From assembly GCF_016887565.1 (NCBI RefSeq), contig NZ_CP069396.1, positions 8,290,001-8,354,000 of the forward strand: a DNA stretch of 64,000 nt, written 5' to 3'. Source of the stretch: Archangium violaceum (GTDB taxonomy: Bacteria; Myxococcota; Myxococcia; Myxococcales; Myxococcaceae). Below, in pieces: positions 9,973 to 18,600 of the stretch (position 1 is the first letter of the stretch; the number at the start of each line of letters is the position of its first letter). The translations under genes and the position numbers were made by a program. Under the pieces are notes generated by a model, which saw only the letters and a list, made by a program, of their open reading frames with translations, searched no databases and was not told the origin of the DNA.

Positions 9973-10479
9973 ATGAGCCAGTCCGCCAGCAAGAGACGAG
10001 TCCTCGTCATCGATGACTCCGAGGCCATCCACACCGACTTCCGCCGGATCCTCTGCCCGGAGCCGCGCAAGGGAAAGAACGACCTGGACCTGCTGGAGGA
10101 GGCCCTCTTCGGCCCGGCGGCTCCCACTCGCGGCGAGGGCCCCAACGAGCCGGAGTTCGAGCTGGACTCGGCCTTCCAGGGCCAGGAGGGGGTGGCCAAG
10201 GTCACCGAGTCCCTGACCGCCGGCCGCCCCTATTCGCTCATCTTCCTCGACTACCGCATGCCGCCGGGCTGGAACGGGGCCGAGACGCTCAAGCGCCTCC
10301 GGGTGGTGGCTCCCTCGCTCCCCGTGGTGCTCTGCTCGGCCTACTCCGACTACTCCTGGACGGAGCTCATGCGGGAGTTCGGCAAATCCCAGGTCTTGAG
10401 GGAGCTGCGCAAGCCCTTCAACGGCCAGGAGGTGCGGCAGATGGCGCTCGCCCTCACCGAGCCTCGAAGCCCGGGGTAG
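9973..10479 (+). CDS. Single-domain response regulator with acidic insert
   Basis: The 168-residue receiver keeps the usual residues: Asp14/Asp15 (VIDDSEA), phospho-acceptor Asp93 (IFLDYRMPPGWNG), Ser122 (LCSAYSD) and Lys147 (LRKPF). It differs from ordinary receivers in a stretch of about 45 residues after helix 1 (CPEPRK to EFELDSAF), which holds acidic motifs such as LDLLEEALFG. There is no output domain. It precedes the kinase at 10668 and has a close duplicate at 12857, so it probably takes phosphate from that kinase. The start ATG has AGGAG about 6 nt upstream. Confidence 0.9.
   Translation: MSQSASKRRVLVIDDSEAIHTDFRRILCPEPRKGKNDLDLLEEALFGPAAPTRGEGPNEPEFELDSAFQGQEGVAKVTESLTAGRPYSLIFLDYRMPPGWNGAETLKRLRVVAPSLPVVLCSAYSDYSWTELMREFGKSQVLRELRKPFNGQEVRQMALALTEPRSPG
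10001..10071 (+). repeat. 71-bp direct repeat, copy 1 (receiver duplication)
   Basis: This stretch is identical over 71 bp to 12885-12955. Both encode the same receiver segment, from LVIDDSEAIH to CPEPRK. The identity includes third codon positions, which suggests recent duplication or gene conversion. Confidence 0.9.
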
Positions 10480-10667
10480 CCCCCCCGGACGCGGCCCAGA
10501 AAAGATGGGGGGCAGGCAGGTCCCCGCCCGCCCCGGGGCGGAATTCCGGCGGGCGGTCTGCTGTCGAACTGCCACAGCCGAACTCCCGATGGACGTACAC
10601 CGTGGCACATGCAGACAGCGCCTGAGCCGTGCGCTCGCTACCCGTGGAGCCAGGCTGACAGGTCGCC

Positions 10668-12860
10668 ATGCAGCCATCCCCCAGTCCACGCGCACCCCTG
10701 GCCCGCTCCACGCTCATCCACATGGGCGTACGCATCGCCGTCGTCATCGCGCTGAGCACCCTGTTCAGCTACTTCCACATGTTCAGCACCCTGCGCACCG
10801 AGGCCCTCGCGCAGTTGGAGCAGCATGTCTCGGAGCGTGCGCAGCGCGAGCAGAGCATCTTCGTGCTGGCGCAGGACAATCACGTCGTCCTCAAGCAGGC
10901 CCTCGAGGAGAGGATCCGCGCCCTCTCCCCCGAGGAAGTGAGCACCCGCTTCGAGCTCCTGTTCGCGCACCTGCCCGATGGCACCGTGCGCAGCCGCCCC
11001 GAGAGCTTCGACGGCACGAAGATGGTGTGCGTCTTCGTCCCCAGGGGAGTGACCGTCGACGCGGATCTGCGCCGCCGGCTCGTCGCCTCCCATGACGTGC
11101 TCGCCCAGTACGGACCCGCCTTCCACACGCGCTTCACGGACAGCTACATCACCCTGCCCGAGGGGCCGATCGCGCTCTACTGGCCGGAGCGCTCCACCTG
11201 GTGCAGGGACGCCGCGCCCACCGACTCCGTCATCGACCAGGACTACTTCCCCATCAGCCTGCCGAAGAACAATCCGCGGAGAATGACGGCCTGGTCCGGC
11301 GTCTACGTGGACACGGTGAGCGGCCAGTCGCTGACCTCGGTCACCACGCCGTTGGACATGGACGGCCGGCATGTCGCCTCGGTCAGTCACGACGTTCCCC
11401 TCTCGGACCTGCTGGGCCGTACCATCGCGGACCACCTCCCCGGCGCCTACAACGTCATCTTCCGCGGGAACGGGCAGCTCATCGCCTACCCCGGACAGAA
11501 GGAGGGGATGTCCACATCGTCCGAGTCCACGGCGCCACGGGAGCACCTGCACCGCATCTTCGAGCGGATGAAGGAACGTCCGGACGACCCGACACCGCTG
11601 GAGCTGCCGGAGTCCGGCGAGTACATCGCCACGGCCCGGTTGCAGGGGACCGGCTGGTACTTCACCACGGTGCTCCCCGAGAGCGTGGTGTCCCGGCCCG
11701 CATTCCAAGCGGCGCGCCAGGTGCTGCTGCTCGGCCTGGTGGCCCTCGTCGTGGAGCTGGCCATCATGTACTGGGTGCTGAAGCAACAGGTCACCCGACC
11801 CCTGCTCACCTTCACCCAGGCCACCGGCCGTGTCGCCGCTGGCGACTTCCACGTCGAGCTCGACACATCCCGCGGTGACGAGCTGGGACAGCTGGCCCGC
11901 TCCTTCCGCCTCATGGCCGACGAGATCCAACGCCGCGAGGAGGCCCTGCGTCAGGCCAACGAGGGCCTGGAACAGCGCGTCGAGGAGCGCACCCGGGAGC
12001 TCAAGAACATCCACCAGCAGCTGGTGCAGACGGCCCGCCGCGCCGGCATGGCGGAGATCGCCACCAACGTGCTGCACAACGTGGGCAACGTGCTCAACAG
12101 CGTCTACACCTCGGCCCAGGTCGCCAAGGAGCGGGTGAGCGAGATGCGGCTGGAGCACGTGGGCCGGGTCGCCAACATGCTCGAGCAGAACCAGGCCAGC
12201 ATCGCCACCTACCTCGCCCAGGACGAGCGCGGCCGGCACGTCATGCCCTTCCTGTCCCGGTTGAGCCAGAATCTCCAGGACGAGCGCAATGAGGTCATCA
12301 CCCTGCTCGACGACGTGGGCCGCTACACCGAGCACATCGGCGACATCGTCAAGGTTCAACAGAACTACGCCAGGATTCCCCGGGTCCACGAGCCCGTCGT
12401 CCTCGCCGACCTGCTGGAAGACTCCCTTCGCATCAACTCGGCCGGGCTCACCCGCCACCAGGTCAAGGTGCAGCGTCACATCGTCCCCCTGCCTCCCATG
12501 CTGGCCGACAAACACAAGATCTTGATGATCCTCGTCAACCTGGTCAGCAATGCCAAATACGCCATGGATGGCGTACCACGGGACGAGCGGCTCCTGAGCG
12601 TGAGGATGGAGAATACCCGGGACGAGCACGTCCGCATCGAGATCCGTGACAACGGAATGGGTATCGCTCCGGAGATGCTCACGCGCATCTTCCAATATGG
12701 CTTCACCACCCGCCCGGATGGACATGGCTTCGGCCTGCACTCCAGCGCCCTCGCCGCCCAGGAGCTGGGCGGCTCACTGGACGTCCACAGCGAAGGGCCG
12801 GGACGTGGCGCCACCTTCACCCTGGACATCCCCTTCGTTCCCGCCCCGGAGACCCCATGA
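10668..12860 (+). CDS. Membrane sensor histidine kinase (HAMP, His470)
   Basis: The 730-residue protein has an N-terminal transmembrane helix (about residues 17-40), a periplasmic sensor domain of roughly 310 residues, a second helix (about 352-371, VLLLGLVALVVELAIMYWVL), a HAMP linker and a coiled coil. The phospho-accepting His is probably His470 in the unusual H-box NVLHNVGNVLNS. The HATPase part has NLVSNAKYAMDG, DNGMGIAPEML and GHGFGLHSSA. The last four bases (ATGA) overlap the start of the second receiver at 12857, so those two are translationally coupled. The stimulus is unknown; the periplasmic part could be a Cache-type small-ligand sensor. Confidence 0.92.
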   Translation: MQPSPSPRAPLARSTLIHMGVRIAVVIALSTLFSYFHMFSTLRTEALAQLEQHVSERAQREQSIFVLAQDNHVVLKQALEERIRALSPEEVSTRFELLFAHLPDGTVRSRPESFDGTKMVCVFVPRGVTVDADLRRRLVASHDVLAQYGPAFHTRFTDSYITLPEGPIALYWPERSTWCRDAAPTDSVIDQDYFPISLPKNNPRRMTAWSGVYVDTVSGQSLTSVTTPLDMDGRHVASVSHDVPLSDLLGRTIADHLPGAYNVIFRGNGQLIAYPGQKEGMSTSSESTAPREHLHRIFERMKERPDDPTPLELPESGEYIATARLQGTGWYFTTVLPESVVSRPAFQAARQVLLLGLVALVVELAIMYWVLKQQVTRPLLTFTQATGRVAAGDFHVELDTSRGDELGQLARSFRLMADEIQRREEALRQANEGLEQRVEERTRELKNIHQQLVQTARRAGMAEIATNVLHNVGNVLNSVYTSAQVAKERVSEMRLEHVGRVANMLEQNQASIATYLAQDERGRHVMPFLSRLSQNLQDERNEVITLLDDVGRYTEHIGDIVKVQQNYARIPRVHEPVVLADLLEDSLRINSAGLTRHQVKVQRHIVPLPPMLADKHKILMILVNLVSNAKYAMDGVPRDERLLSVRMENTRDEHVRIEIRDNGMGIAPEMLTRIFQYGFTTRPDGHGFGLHSSALAAQELGGSLDVHSEGPGRGATFTLDIPFVPAPETP

Positions 12861-13351
12861 GCAACTGCGTCAGCAAGAAGCGAATCCTCGTCATCGATGA
12901 CTCCGAGGCCATCCACACCGACTTCCGCCGGATCCTCTGCCCGGAGCCGCGCAAGAGCCGGGATGATCTGGACGAGTTGGAAGAGGCGCTCTTCGGCTCG
13001 AATCCCGCGCAGGACCATCCCTCCAGCGAGTCGGAGTTCGAGGTGGACTCGGCCTTCCAGGGTCAGGAGGGGGTCGCCAAGGTCAACGAGTCGCTGACCA
13101 GGGGCCACCCCTATTCACTCATCTTCCTCGACTACCGGATGCCGCCCGGCTGGAATGGCGCCGAGACACTCAGACGGCTGCGCCTGGTGTCTCCCTCGCT
13201 GCGCGTGGTGCTCTGCTCGGCCTACTCCGACTACTCCTGGGGAGAGCTCGTCCAGGAGTTCGGCAGGTCCCAATTGCTGACGGAGTTGCGAAAGCCTTTC
13301 AATGGCCCACAGGTCCGCCAGCTCGCGATCTCCCTCATCGGGCCGACGTGA
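12857..13351 (+). CDS. Single-domain response regulator, paralogue of 9973 gene
   Basis: The 164-residue protein matches the 9973 receiver over nearly its whole length, with the same acidic insert. Phospho-acceptor is Asp92 (FLDYRMPPGWNG). The inserts differ (SNPAQDHPSSESE here versus PAAPTRGEGPNEP), so the copies may have different partners. Its start overlaps the kinase stop by 4 nt. Its 3' end overlaps the convergent PKS gene C by 17 nt. Confidence 0.9.
   Translation: MSNCVSKKRILVIDDSEAIHTDFRRILCPEPRKSRDDLDELEEALFGSNPAQDHPSSESEFEVDSAFQGQEGVAKVNESLTRGHPYSLIFLDYRMPPGWNGAETLRRLRLVSPSLRVVLCSAYSDYSWGELVQEFGRSQLLTELRKPFNGPQVRQLAISLIGPT
12885..12955 (+). repeat. 71-bp direct repeat, copy 2
   Basis: Identical to 10001-10071; see that entry. 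Confidence 0.9.
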
Positions 13352-15689
13352 GCCAATGGCGCTGGCGTTCGAAGGGATAGGTGGGCAGCGGAACCCGGCG
13401 CCGGTGGTAGGGCGCGTCGTAGGCCTCCCAGTCCACCTTCACCCCCTTCACATACAGCATCCCCAGCGTCTCGAGGATCTGCGCCCACTCCGAGCGGCCC
13501 CGCCGGAGTGAAGTCAGCCAACCGGCCTCGGGCCTTCCCTCCGGTCTCGGGCCCAATTCCAGACACACGTCCACGCCGTGCTCGCGGAGCGCCTGCTCCG
13601 TCTCCTCGTTCAACGAGAGCAGTTGGGGCGCCGTGTAGGCCTCCGCCTGGGACGGCCCACCGGCCGCCAGTCTCAGCCCCTCCTCCAGGCCGAAGACGCC
13701 CCCATCCACCGCGGCGACCAGCTGCCCTACCCCCCGCCCCACCACCGCCCGCGGCACCACGCCCCACGCCCGCCACATCCGCGACAGGCCCCACTCCAGC
13801 GCGAAGACCGCCGCCCTCCCGTACGCCTCCTCCTTCACCCGCTCGGACTCGGGGCCACACAGCACCCACAGCAGGGGCTTCTCCAGCACGCCCTTCAGGG
13901 CCGCCCCGCACTCCTCCAGCGCGTCACGGAAGACGGGCTGCGTCTCGTACAGCACCCGGCCCATGTCCGCGTACCGCCCGCCTTCCCCACCGAAGATGAA
14001 GGCCACGCTCGGCGCGAGGCTTCCCGCCCGGCCCGGCCGCGGACCTTCCACGTCGCGCCCCGCCTCCACCGCGAGGAGCCGCTCGCGCATCTCTCGCGCG
14101 TCACTTCCCACCACCGCCAGCCGGTGCTCGAAGTGCGCCCGCCCCGCCGCGGCCGTGAAGCACACGTCTCCCAGCTCCACCCCGCCCGCCTCCAGGAAGC
14201 GCGCGTAACGGCCCGCCTGCGCACGCAGCGCCTCCTCGCCGCGCGCCGACAGCACCAGGAGGTGCTCCGGCCGATCCACCTCCCGCTTCACCTCCACCCG
14301 CGCCGGCGCCTCCCCCAACACCACGTGCGCCAGGGTGCCCGTCCGCCCGTACGAGGTCACCCCCGCGATGCGCCGGTCCTGCGTCGGCTCCCACGGCGTC
14401 AGCTCCACCGGCACCTTCACCCCCATCTCCGCCCAGTCGATATAGGGATTGGGATTCTTCAGGTGCAGGTGTGGCGGCAGCTCCCGGTGCTGCATCGCCA
14501 GCACCACCTTCATCATCCCCACCACGCCCGAGGCCGCCTCCGGGTAGCCGATGTTCGTCTTCACCGAGCCCATCCACAGCGACTCCCCACCCTTGCGCCC
14601 CTCCCTCAGCACCGCCCACATCGCCTCCGCCTCGATGGGATCTCCCATCGCCGTCCCCGTGCCGTGCGCCTCCAGGTAGCTCACCTCCGCTGGCGGCACT
14701 CCCGCGCCGCGCAATGCCTGACGGATGACCTCCTGCTGCGCCACGCCATTGGGCACCGTGAACGCGCTGCTCGGGCCATCGTGCCCCACCGCCGAGCCCC
14801 GGATGACCGCCAGGATGGTGTCTCCCTGGGCCTGGGCCTCCGACAAGCGTTTGAGCACCAGCACGCCACAGGCCTCGGCTCGGCCATACCCATCCGCCGA
14901 GGCATCGAAAGCCTTGCATCTCCCGTCCGGCGAGAGCACCCCGCTCTGGGAAAGATAGACACTCACCTCCGGCGAGAGGACGAGGTTCACGCCTCCCGCC
15001 AGGGCCATCGCGCACTCCCCGTTCCTCAGGCTCTGGCAGGCCAGGTGCACCGCCACCAGCGAGGACGAGCACGCCGTGTCCACCACCAGGCTCGGTCCCT
15101 GGAAGCCAAACACATAGGACAGACGTCCGGAGATGGCGCAGTTGGCTCGTGCCCCGAGGAAGCCAGCGTCGATGCCCTCCAGGCCTCCCGTGTCCAGCAC
15201 GCGCTGCCCGTAGTCGTTGTTCATCACCCCGATGAAGACACCCACCCGCTCGCGCCCGCCACGCTCCACCGCGTGCCCGGCCCGCTCCAATGCCTCCCAG
15301 GCCACCTCCAGCACCAGCCGCTGCTGCGGATCCATGCTCTCCGCCTCGCGCGGCGGAATGCCGAAGAAACGCGCGTCGAACCGGTCCACGTTCTTCAGGA
15401 AGCCGCCCCGTGTCGTGCGGATCTTCCCCTTCGCGCGGGGATCCGGATCGTACAGGGCCTGGGCGTCCCACCGGTCCGGTGGGAGCTCGCTGGTGGCATC
15501 GATTCCCTTCGACAACAGCTCCCAGAAGGCCTCCGGACTCTCCACTCCACCCGGCAGCCGGCACCCCATGCCGATGATCGCGATCGGCTCCCGACGGGCG
15601 GCCTCGGCCTGCTCCAGCCGAGCCTCCAGCTTGCGAATCTTCACCAACTGCTGCTGCAAGAGCTGGCGGTAATTGGGCTCCTCGGACAT
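13335..15689 (-). CDS. PKS protein C: KS (His to Tyr) plus AT remnant, no ACP
   Basis: The 784-residue protein starts at the ATG 15689 (GAGG upstream), 8 nt after gene B. The N-terminus is a docking-type coiled coil (MSEEPNYRQLLQQQLVKIRK). The ketosynthase (about 37-465) has active-site Cys207 (VDTACSSSL) and His342 (EAHGTGTAMGD), but the second His is Tyr382 (KTNIGYPEAASG; codon 14544-14546). The TNAHV motif near its end reads TLAHV. The AT-like region (about 565-760) has GRGVGQ instead of GHSxGE (Arg652, Gly653) and lacks the HAFH sub-domain. The protein ends right after the post-AT motif YPFERQRHW. There is no reductive domain, ACP or thioesterase. It is probably unable to condense. Confidence 0.9.
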   Translation of the reverse strand: MSEEPNYRQLLQQQLVKIRKLEARLEQAEAARREPIAIIGMGCRLPGGVESPEAFWELLSKGIDATSELPPDRWDAQALYDPDPRAKGKIRTTRGGFLKNVDRFDARFFGIPPREAESMDPQQRLVLEVAWEALERAGHAVERGGRERVGVFIGVMNNDYGQRVLDTGGLEGIDAGFLGARANCAISGRLSYVFGFQGPSLVVDTACSSSLVAVHLACQSLRNGECAMALAGGVNLVLSPEVSVYLSQSGVLSPDGRCKAFDASADGYGRAEACGVLVLKRLSEAQAQGDTILAVIRGSAVGHDGPSSAFTVPNGVAQQEVIRQALRGAGVPPAEVSYLEAHGTGTAMGDPIEAEAMWAVLREGRKGGESLWMGSVKTNIGYPEAASGVVGMMKVVLAMQHRELPPHLHLKNPNPYIDWAEMGVKVPVELTPWEPTQDRRIAGVTSYGRTGTLAHVVLGEAPARVEVKREVDRPEHLLVLSARGEEALRAQAGRYARFLEAGGVELGDVCFTAAAGRAHFEHRLAVVGSDAREMRERLLAVEAGRDVEGPRPGRAGSLAPSVAFIFGGEGGRYADMGRVLYETQPVFRDALEECGAALKGVLEKPLLWVLCGPESERVKEEAYGRAAVFALEWGLSRMWRAWGVVPRAVVGRGVGQLVAAVDGGVFGLEEGLRLAAGGPSQAEAYTAPQLLSLNEETEQALREHGVDVCLELGPRPEGRPEAGWLTSLRRGRSEWAQILETLGMLYVKGVKVDWEAYDAPYHRRRVPLPTYPFERQRHWLTSAR

Positions 15690-15697
15690 CTCTGGCC

Positions 15698-18600
15698 TCA
15701 CGAATCCTTGGCGAGATCCTCGGCCACCAGCCGCGCCAGATCGGCGTCGGACAGTGCGTCGAGATCCTTCACGAGCGCGTCCTCGGGCTCGCGTACGGGA
15801 ACGGGTATCGGCTTCGGAGCCTCTCCCATGTCGAGCTTCAGCACCTCTCCCAGCAGGTGTTTCACCAGGAAGTCGATGGTCGGGTGATCCAACGCCACCG
15901 TCGCGGGGATCGACGCGCCGAGCCCCTTCTGCAACACATTGCGCAACTCGATGGCCATCAGCGAGTCCATGCCGAGCTCCGCGAACCCCTGCCGCCAATC
16001 CACCTCCTGGGTGGAGAGATGGAGGATGCGCGCCACGTCCTCCTGGAGGCTTCGTGCCAGCAAGCGCTCCCGCTCATGGGGCGGTGCCGCCCGGAGCCGC
16101 TCCATGAGGGGGTAGCGGGAGGAGGCCGGCTCCGCGCTCGTCCGCGGCGCAGCGCTCCGGGCCGGTGGTGCCAGCGTTTCGTAGAAGGACGAGCGCCCCA
16201 CGGCCCCGAGTCCCTCCAGGTACACCGGCCACTGGATGGACAGCAGCGCCACCTGGGGCCCGCCACTCGCGAGCGCCTCGGAGAACAGCTCGAGCGCCCG
16301 TTGCGTCGACAGGGGCCGGATGCCCCGGTGTTCGAGCACTCGCGCCACGTGCCCGTCCGCCGCGCCCACCATGCCCACCTCCGCCCACGGTCCCCAGTCG
16401 AGCGACTGGCACACCCGTCCGCGTGCCCGCCGCTCGTGCGCGAGCGCGTCCAGGAAGGCGTTCGCCGCCGCGTAGTTGCCCTGGCCCGCCGAGCCGAGCG
16501 TCGCGGACGCCGAGGAGAAGAGGACGAAGAAGTCCAGCGGCCGGCCCTCGGTGAGCCGGTGCAGGTTCCACGCCCCCGCCACCTTCGGAGACATCACCCG
16601 CTCGAAGCGCTCCAGGTCCAGCTGCGCGAGCGCCCCGTCATCGAGCACCCCCGCCGCGTGGAGGATGCCTCGCAGCGGCGGCGACTCCGCGTCGAGCCGC
16701 TGGAGGAGCCGCGCCACCTCCGCCTCGCGCGAGACATCCACGGAGGCGACGGTGACGTGGGCTCCCGCCCGCTCGAGCCCGCGCACCGCCTCGGAGGCCT
16801 GGGCCGAGGGCGCGCGGCGTCCCACCAGCACCAGGTGACGCGCGCCCTGTTCCACCATCCACTTCGCCACCTCCAGGCCCAGCCCTCCCAGTCCTCCCGT
16901 GAGGAGGTACGTGGCATCCGGCCGGAGCGTGAGGGCCTGGGTGCGAGCGCTCGCGTCCCGCCGCAGCACCGGGTGCAGGCGCGCGCCTCCACGGAAGGCC
17001 ACCTCCCGCTCGGGAGCGTCTCCTCCGCGTCCCAGCTCGGCGAGGAGGAGCCGGAGCCCGCCCTCGAGGTCCTCTGGATCCAGGTCCACGCGGGTGCAGC
17101 GCAGCTCCGTGCGCTCCACGTCCAGCACCCGGCCGAGTCCCCACAGCGAGGCCTGGGCGAGCGCGAGCGCCGGGCGCGTCTCGTTCACCGCCTGCGCGCC
17201 TCGGGTGACGAGCCACAGCGGTGCCGGCACTCCACTGCGGCCCGCCAGTGCCTGTACGAGGTGCAGCGCGCCACCGCTCGCCGCCAGCGCGGCACGCTGC
17301 ATCGCCTCGGCGGAGGCGTCCTCCAGGGCCGGCTGATCCAGGCCCCACAGGTACACCACTCCCGCGCAGCCGTCCTGCCCGAGGGCATCGTTCAACAGGC
17401 GCGAGAAGTCCTGGGGCCGACGCGCATCCAGCTCGAACATCCCGGGCCCCAGCGCTCGGAACGCGGCTCCCGGACGGACGCGGATCACCGGTGCCCCCCG
17501 CTCCTCGAGCATGCGTCCGAGCCGCTCGCCCACTCCCTGCCCATCCGTCAGCAGTACCCACGGCCCACCGTCCCACCGCGGTGCCGGGGCGGGCCGGGGC
17601 GTGGGCTCGGGCCGCCAGGTGATTTCGTAGCGCGCCGCCTCCTGCTTCGGCGCCATGGCGGTGCGCAGGTTCTCCTGGCTCGTCAGCCGCCCCCGGAAGC
17701 CGGAGATCTCCGCCACCACACCCTGCTCGTCGAGGATGCGCAGATCGCCCCCGAGGAACTCATCCGACGAGGCCCGCGCGCCCTCTTCCACCCGGGCGTG
17801 GACCCACACCGTTCCCCTCGGACGCCGGTACATGCTGAACCGCGAGATGCTGAAGGGGATGAACAGCGTGTTGGCACCACGCGAGCGATCCAGGGCCCAA
17901 CCCGCGAGCACCTGGATGCACGAGTCGATGAGGCCCGGATGGAGCGGGTAGTCCTCCAGCCTGTCCTTCAGCGGAGGCAGCTTCATCTCCCCGAGGATCT
18001 CGTTGCCCTGGCGTCCCAGCAGGTGGATCCACTGGTAGCCCGGCCCCAGCGTGTAGCCCCGCTCGAGCATGACCCGGTAGAAGTCCGCTCCCGAGCGCCG
18101 CTCCTGGCAACGGGCATGGAGCTCCGCTCGCGAGGCCCAGGGCGCGGGCTCCGCCCCCTGCCCCAGGCGCAGCTCCCCCGTGGCGTGCAGGAGCCAGGAC
18201 GCGGAGCCTTCGCTCTGGCCCAGCGACCTCACCTCGAACGCGCTCCCCTTCTCACGAGGCGCGAGGATGACCTGAAGCGTGCGCTCCTCGTCGTCCGCGA
18301 GCACCAGCGCCTGGGAGAAGGTCAGGTTCTCCAGCGTGCACGCCGGTGAGCCGTGGGCGTCCTCCACCGCGGAGAGCGCCAGCGACACGTGCGAGGACCC
18401 CGCCACGACGACGGTACCGAAGAGGCGATGATCCTCGAGGTGCGCCGGCCGGGAGGCCGAATACGTGGCCTCGTAGACGAGCGAGTCGAGCGCCGGCGAG
18501 CGCAGGCGGCGGCCAAGGTGCGGCCTGACGTTCTCCTCGCTCCGGGGCGCGGACGCCTCCGTGCGCGAAGCCGCTCCCCTCCACCAGTAGCGCTGGCGCT

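Noticed and set aside
10596-10615. Sigma-54-like TGGCAC motif upstream of the kinase at 10668
   Set aside because: The required GC element at -12 (TTGC after a 5-nt spacer) is absent; the GG and GC spacing is off.
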